From the NCBI GenBank assembly GCA_030640695.1, contig DAOWIX010000069.1:1-16098 (forward strand): 16,098 nucleotides of DNA, in the 5' to 3' direction. The position numbers and the translations under genes are program-made. The number at the start of each line of letters is the position of its first letter. The stretch's first letter is position 1. Positions 13,981 through 16,098 of the stretch are shown here, one piece after another. The notes under the pieces were generated by a model. That model did no database searches. It was not told the origin of the DNA and saw only the letters and a list, made by a program, of their open reading frames with translations. Source of the stretch: Deltaproteobacteria bacterium (GTDB taxonomy: Bacteria > Desulfobacterota > Anaeroferrophillalia > Anaeroferrophillales > Tharpellaceae).

Positions 13981-15096
13981 TTATCCCAGACTCTTGTAAT
14001 CTGCCAAAAAAGCCCCCTTAAACTGCTGAAATTCACCACAACTAATGGCTTTACGCATTCCTGCCATCAGTTGATTGTAGAAACGTAAATTATGGATCGT
14101 GGCCAGCACCGAAGATAAAATCTCCTTTGCCATAAAGAGATGCCTGAGATAAGCCCGACTAAAGTTGCGACAGGTATAGCAATCACAACTTGCATCGATG
14201 GGCTCAGGGTCTTCACTAAAACGAGCCTGTTTAATCGAAAGCGGCCCATGACTGGTAAAATACATACCGTTACGGGCATTCCTGGTCGGCATCACACAAT
14301 CAAACATATCAAGACCAGCGTCCACCGCAATCAGCAGATCCTCGGGAGTCCCCACTCCCATCAAGTAGCGAGGTGATGCTTCAGGCATCTGCGAACCAAA
14401 CTCATTAACAACATCATACATGGCCGCCGAACCTTCTCCGACACTCAAGCCGCCCAGAGCATAACCGTCGAAACCGACAGCCACGGTCTTCTCAAGACTT
14501 AAACGGCGCAATTCGGGAAAAGTACTTCCTTGAACAATGCCGAAGAGTAGATTATCTGAACGTTTGCGGGCCTGTTTAGAACGTTCGGCCCAGCGAGCCG
14601 TTAATTCGAGAGAGTCAAGAGCCTGTTTAGAGGTCGCCGGATAGGGCGTACACTCATCGAAAGCCATGATAATATCGGCCCCCAAGGCTTCCTGAATGGC
14701 AATTGATGATTCCGGCGTCAGGCGATGGCTACTGCCATCGATAGGTGAACGAAAAGTTACCCCCTCTTCATCTATACGCCGCAGAGAAGAGAGACTGAAA
14801 ACCTGAAACCCGCCACTATCGGTCAGAATCGGACGGGTCCAGCCCATAAATTTATGCACCCCACCCAGCTTTTTGATCAAGTCATGTCCCGGACGCAGAA
14901 AAAGATGATAAGTATTGGCCAGTACGATCTGGGCCTCAACCTCATCTTCAAGTTGCTTAGGGGTTAAACCCTTAACCGTTGCTTTGGTACCAACCGGCAT
15001 AAAACACGGGGTCTCAATAACCCCATGCGCGGTCGTAATTCGACCCCGACGCGCGTAACCATCGGGTTCTTTGTTAATAATTTGAAAAGCACTCAT
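13981..15096 (-). CDS. tgt: tRNA-guanine transglycosylase (bacterial type)
   Basis: Tgt swaps guanine at the wobble position (34) of GUN tRNAs for preQ1. At 371 aa it has the normal bacterial length. DSGGFQ (93-98) carries the general acid/base Asp, and FDEC (146-149) is in the base-binding pocket. DMFDCVMPTRNARNG (263-277) carries the nucleophile Asp at 266. Zinc ligands are C304, C306, C309 and H335 (CDCYTC, then IHN). The start ATG overlaps the queA stop (ATGA), so translation is coupled. It is the second gene of the run. A MITE lies 32 nt past its stop. Confidence 0.96.
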   Translation of the reverse strand: MSAFQIINKEPDGYARRGRITTAHGVIETPCFMPVGTKATVKGLTPKQLEDEVEAQIVLANTYHLFLRPGHDLIKKLGGVHKFMGWTRPILTDSGGFQVFSLSSLRRIDEEGVTFRSPIDGSSHRLTPESSIAIQEALGADIIMAFDECTPYPATSKQALDSLELTARWAERSKQARKRSDNLLFGIVQGSTFPELRRLSLEKTVAVGFDGYALGGLSVGEGSAAMYDVVNEFGSQMPEASPRYLMGVGTPEDLLIAVDAGLDMFDCVMPTRNARNGMYFTSHGPLSIKQARFSEDPEPIDASCDCYTCRNFSRAYLRHLFMAKEILSSVLATIHNLRFYNQLMAGMRKAISCGEFQQFKGAFLADYKSLG

Positions 15097-16098
15097 TTAA
15101 AAATCAACATGGCATCGCCATAACTATAAAATCTGAATTCAAGTTCTAGAGCCCGGCGATAGGCTGCCATAATAGTTTCCCGACCGGCAAAAGCTGAAAC
15201 TAGCATCATCAAAGTCGAAGCCGGCAGATGAAAATTGGTGAGCATGGCATCAACCAACTTAAACTCATGCCCAGGATAGATAAAAATATCACACATCCCC
15301 GAAGAGTCTCCGGTTAACGCATAATACTCCAAGGCCCGGGTTACTGTAGTGCCGACTGCGACAATACGCCCCTTTCTCGCTTGAGCCTCTTTAATCCGAC
15401 CAAGAGTAGCCTCTGGAATCTGAAAATACTCTTCATGAATCCGATGTTCTTCGACCTTTTCACAACGCACCGGAGAGAAAGTGCCAAGTCCGACATGGAG
15501 GGTCAAAAAAGCCGTCTCGATCCCCTTCTCATGCAACCCGGCAAGCAGCTCTTTTGTGAAATGAAGCCCCGCCGTCGGAGCTGCCACAGCACCAGAGGCT
15601 GCAGCATCGGCATAGACTGTCTGATAGGTCTGCCGATCAGCGCTTGCCGGCTGCCGTTTTATATAGGGAGGTAAGGGAACTTGGCCAACCTTTTCGATGG
15701 CTGCATCAACACTGGCACCGGCCTCAACCGACAAAGCCAACAGGCCGGGATCAGTACCCGAAGGCTCAACAACCTGCCCCCAAAGCCCGCCACCAAAATC
15801 CAGTTTTTGCCCGCTCTGCATTTTCTTGGAAGATTTGAAGAGGGCTTGCCAAAGAACCCGGCTACAATCCCTCTCATCTTCGCCTAAAGATTCAGTGACG
15901 GATCTCACCAAAAAGGCTTCGACCTGACCACCACTCTCTTTGCGCCCCAGCAAACGTGCCGGTATCACCTTGGTATCATTAAGAACCAACAGGTCACCGG
16001 GCTTGAGATGTAGATGCAGATCACAAAAGAGTTCATCGCTAAAAACCCGATCGTGACGTTTGACGAGCAACAATCGAGATCGATCTCTCTGCGTCAGG
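15093..16098 (-). CDS. queA: tRNA preQ1(34) ribosyltransferase-isomerase QueA (5' end cut)
   Basis: QueA transfers the ribosyl part of SAM to preQ1 in tRNA to give epoxyqueuosine, the step after Tgt. A TTG at 16073 can be taken as a start, but the frame stays open to the window edge and reads LTQRDRSRLLLVKR. This matches the conserved QueA N-terminus (P-x-x-x-RDxSRLLV), so the true start lies outside, about 8-15 residues upstream. Family blocks are GDLLVLNDTKVIPARL, LPPYIKRQ, TVYADAAASGAVAAPTAGLHFT, LHVGLGTFSPV, TTVTRALEYYA and TNFHLPASTLMMLV. In place of the common 'AKNPGAVAAP', the sequence has ADAAASGAVAAP. The stop TGA overlaps the tgt start. Confidence 0.95.
   Translation of the reverse strand, partial: LTQRDRSRLLLVKRHDRVFSDELFCDLHLHLKPGDLLVLNDTKVIPARLLGRKESGGQVEAFLVRSVTESLGEDERDCSRVLWQALFKSSKKMQSGQKLDFGGGLWGQVVEPSGTDPGLLALSVEAGASVDAAIEKVGQVPLPPYIKRQPASADRQTYQTVYADAAASGAVAAPTAGLHFTKELLAGLHEKGIETAFLTLHVGLGTFSPVRCEKVEEHRIHEEYFQIPEATLGRIKEAQARKGRIVAVGTTVTRALEYYALTGDSSGMCDIFIYPGHEFKLVDAMLTNFHLPASTLMMLVSAFAGRETIMAAYRRALELEFRFYSYGDAMLIFK

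Overview
The window reads as ordinary chromosome from a deltaproteobacterium (Desulfobacterota/Desulfuromonadota type). The signs are an elongation factor G of the mitochondrial-EFG1-like class, which is known from spirochaetes, planctomycetes and deltaproteobacteria, a tgt-yajC-secD-secF gene order, a strong sigma-54 promoter in front of tiny membrane proteins, and a fragment that looks like a DUF1566 protein. No rRNA, tRNA or CRISPR array was seen. The assignment to this group is inference from gene content.

The left part (1-2350) is the accessory part. It holds a short open frame cut by the window edge, a remnant resembling DUF1566/Lcl_C proteins, an outer-membrane beta-barrel gene whose start overlaps the remnant's stop, and a long AT-rich spacer. 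A good sigma-54 promoter then leads into two tandem paralogous small proteins (76 and 73 aa; signal peptide plus one hydrophobic segment), closed by a strong terminator.

The middle (2376-9335) is on the + strand. It carries a Trk/Ktr potassium uptake pair (trkH-like channel, trkA-like regulator). Next is a structured leader with competing hairpins and a terminator, which could be an attenuator, in front of fusA. fusA is followed by a RecA-fold ATPase gene of unknown role and a shared terminator. Then come a two-CBS-domain protein, a perfect 22-bp-arm palindrome, and a Bax-inhibitor-1/YetJ-type membrane protein with its own sigma-70 promoter.

The right part (9388-16098) is one long - strand gene run, in transcription order queA, tgt, yajC, secD, secF, queE, queC. 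It combines four queuosine tRNA-modification genes (preQ0 synthesis by QueE and QueC, base exchange by Tgt, epoxyqueuosine formation by QueA) with the SecDF-YajC accessory complex of the Sec translocase. queA is cut by the window end. Between tgt and yajC lies a 128-bp element with perfect 13-bp terminal inverted repeats beginning GTAAC and an exact 8-bp direct repeat on each side. This is the best-supported novelty here: a non-autonomous (MITE-like) insertion, probably of the IS66 type, inside the operon.

Most of the window is housekeeping. Observations worth a second look are the MITE, the fusA leader, the sigma-54-driven small-protein pair, the fusA-linked ATPase, the 22-bp palindrome and a heptanucleotide repeat at the queC start.
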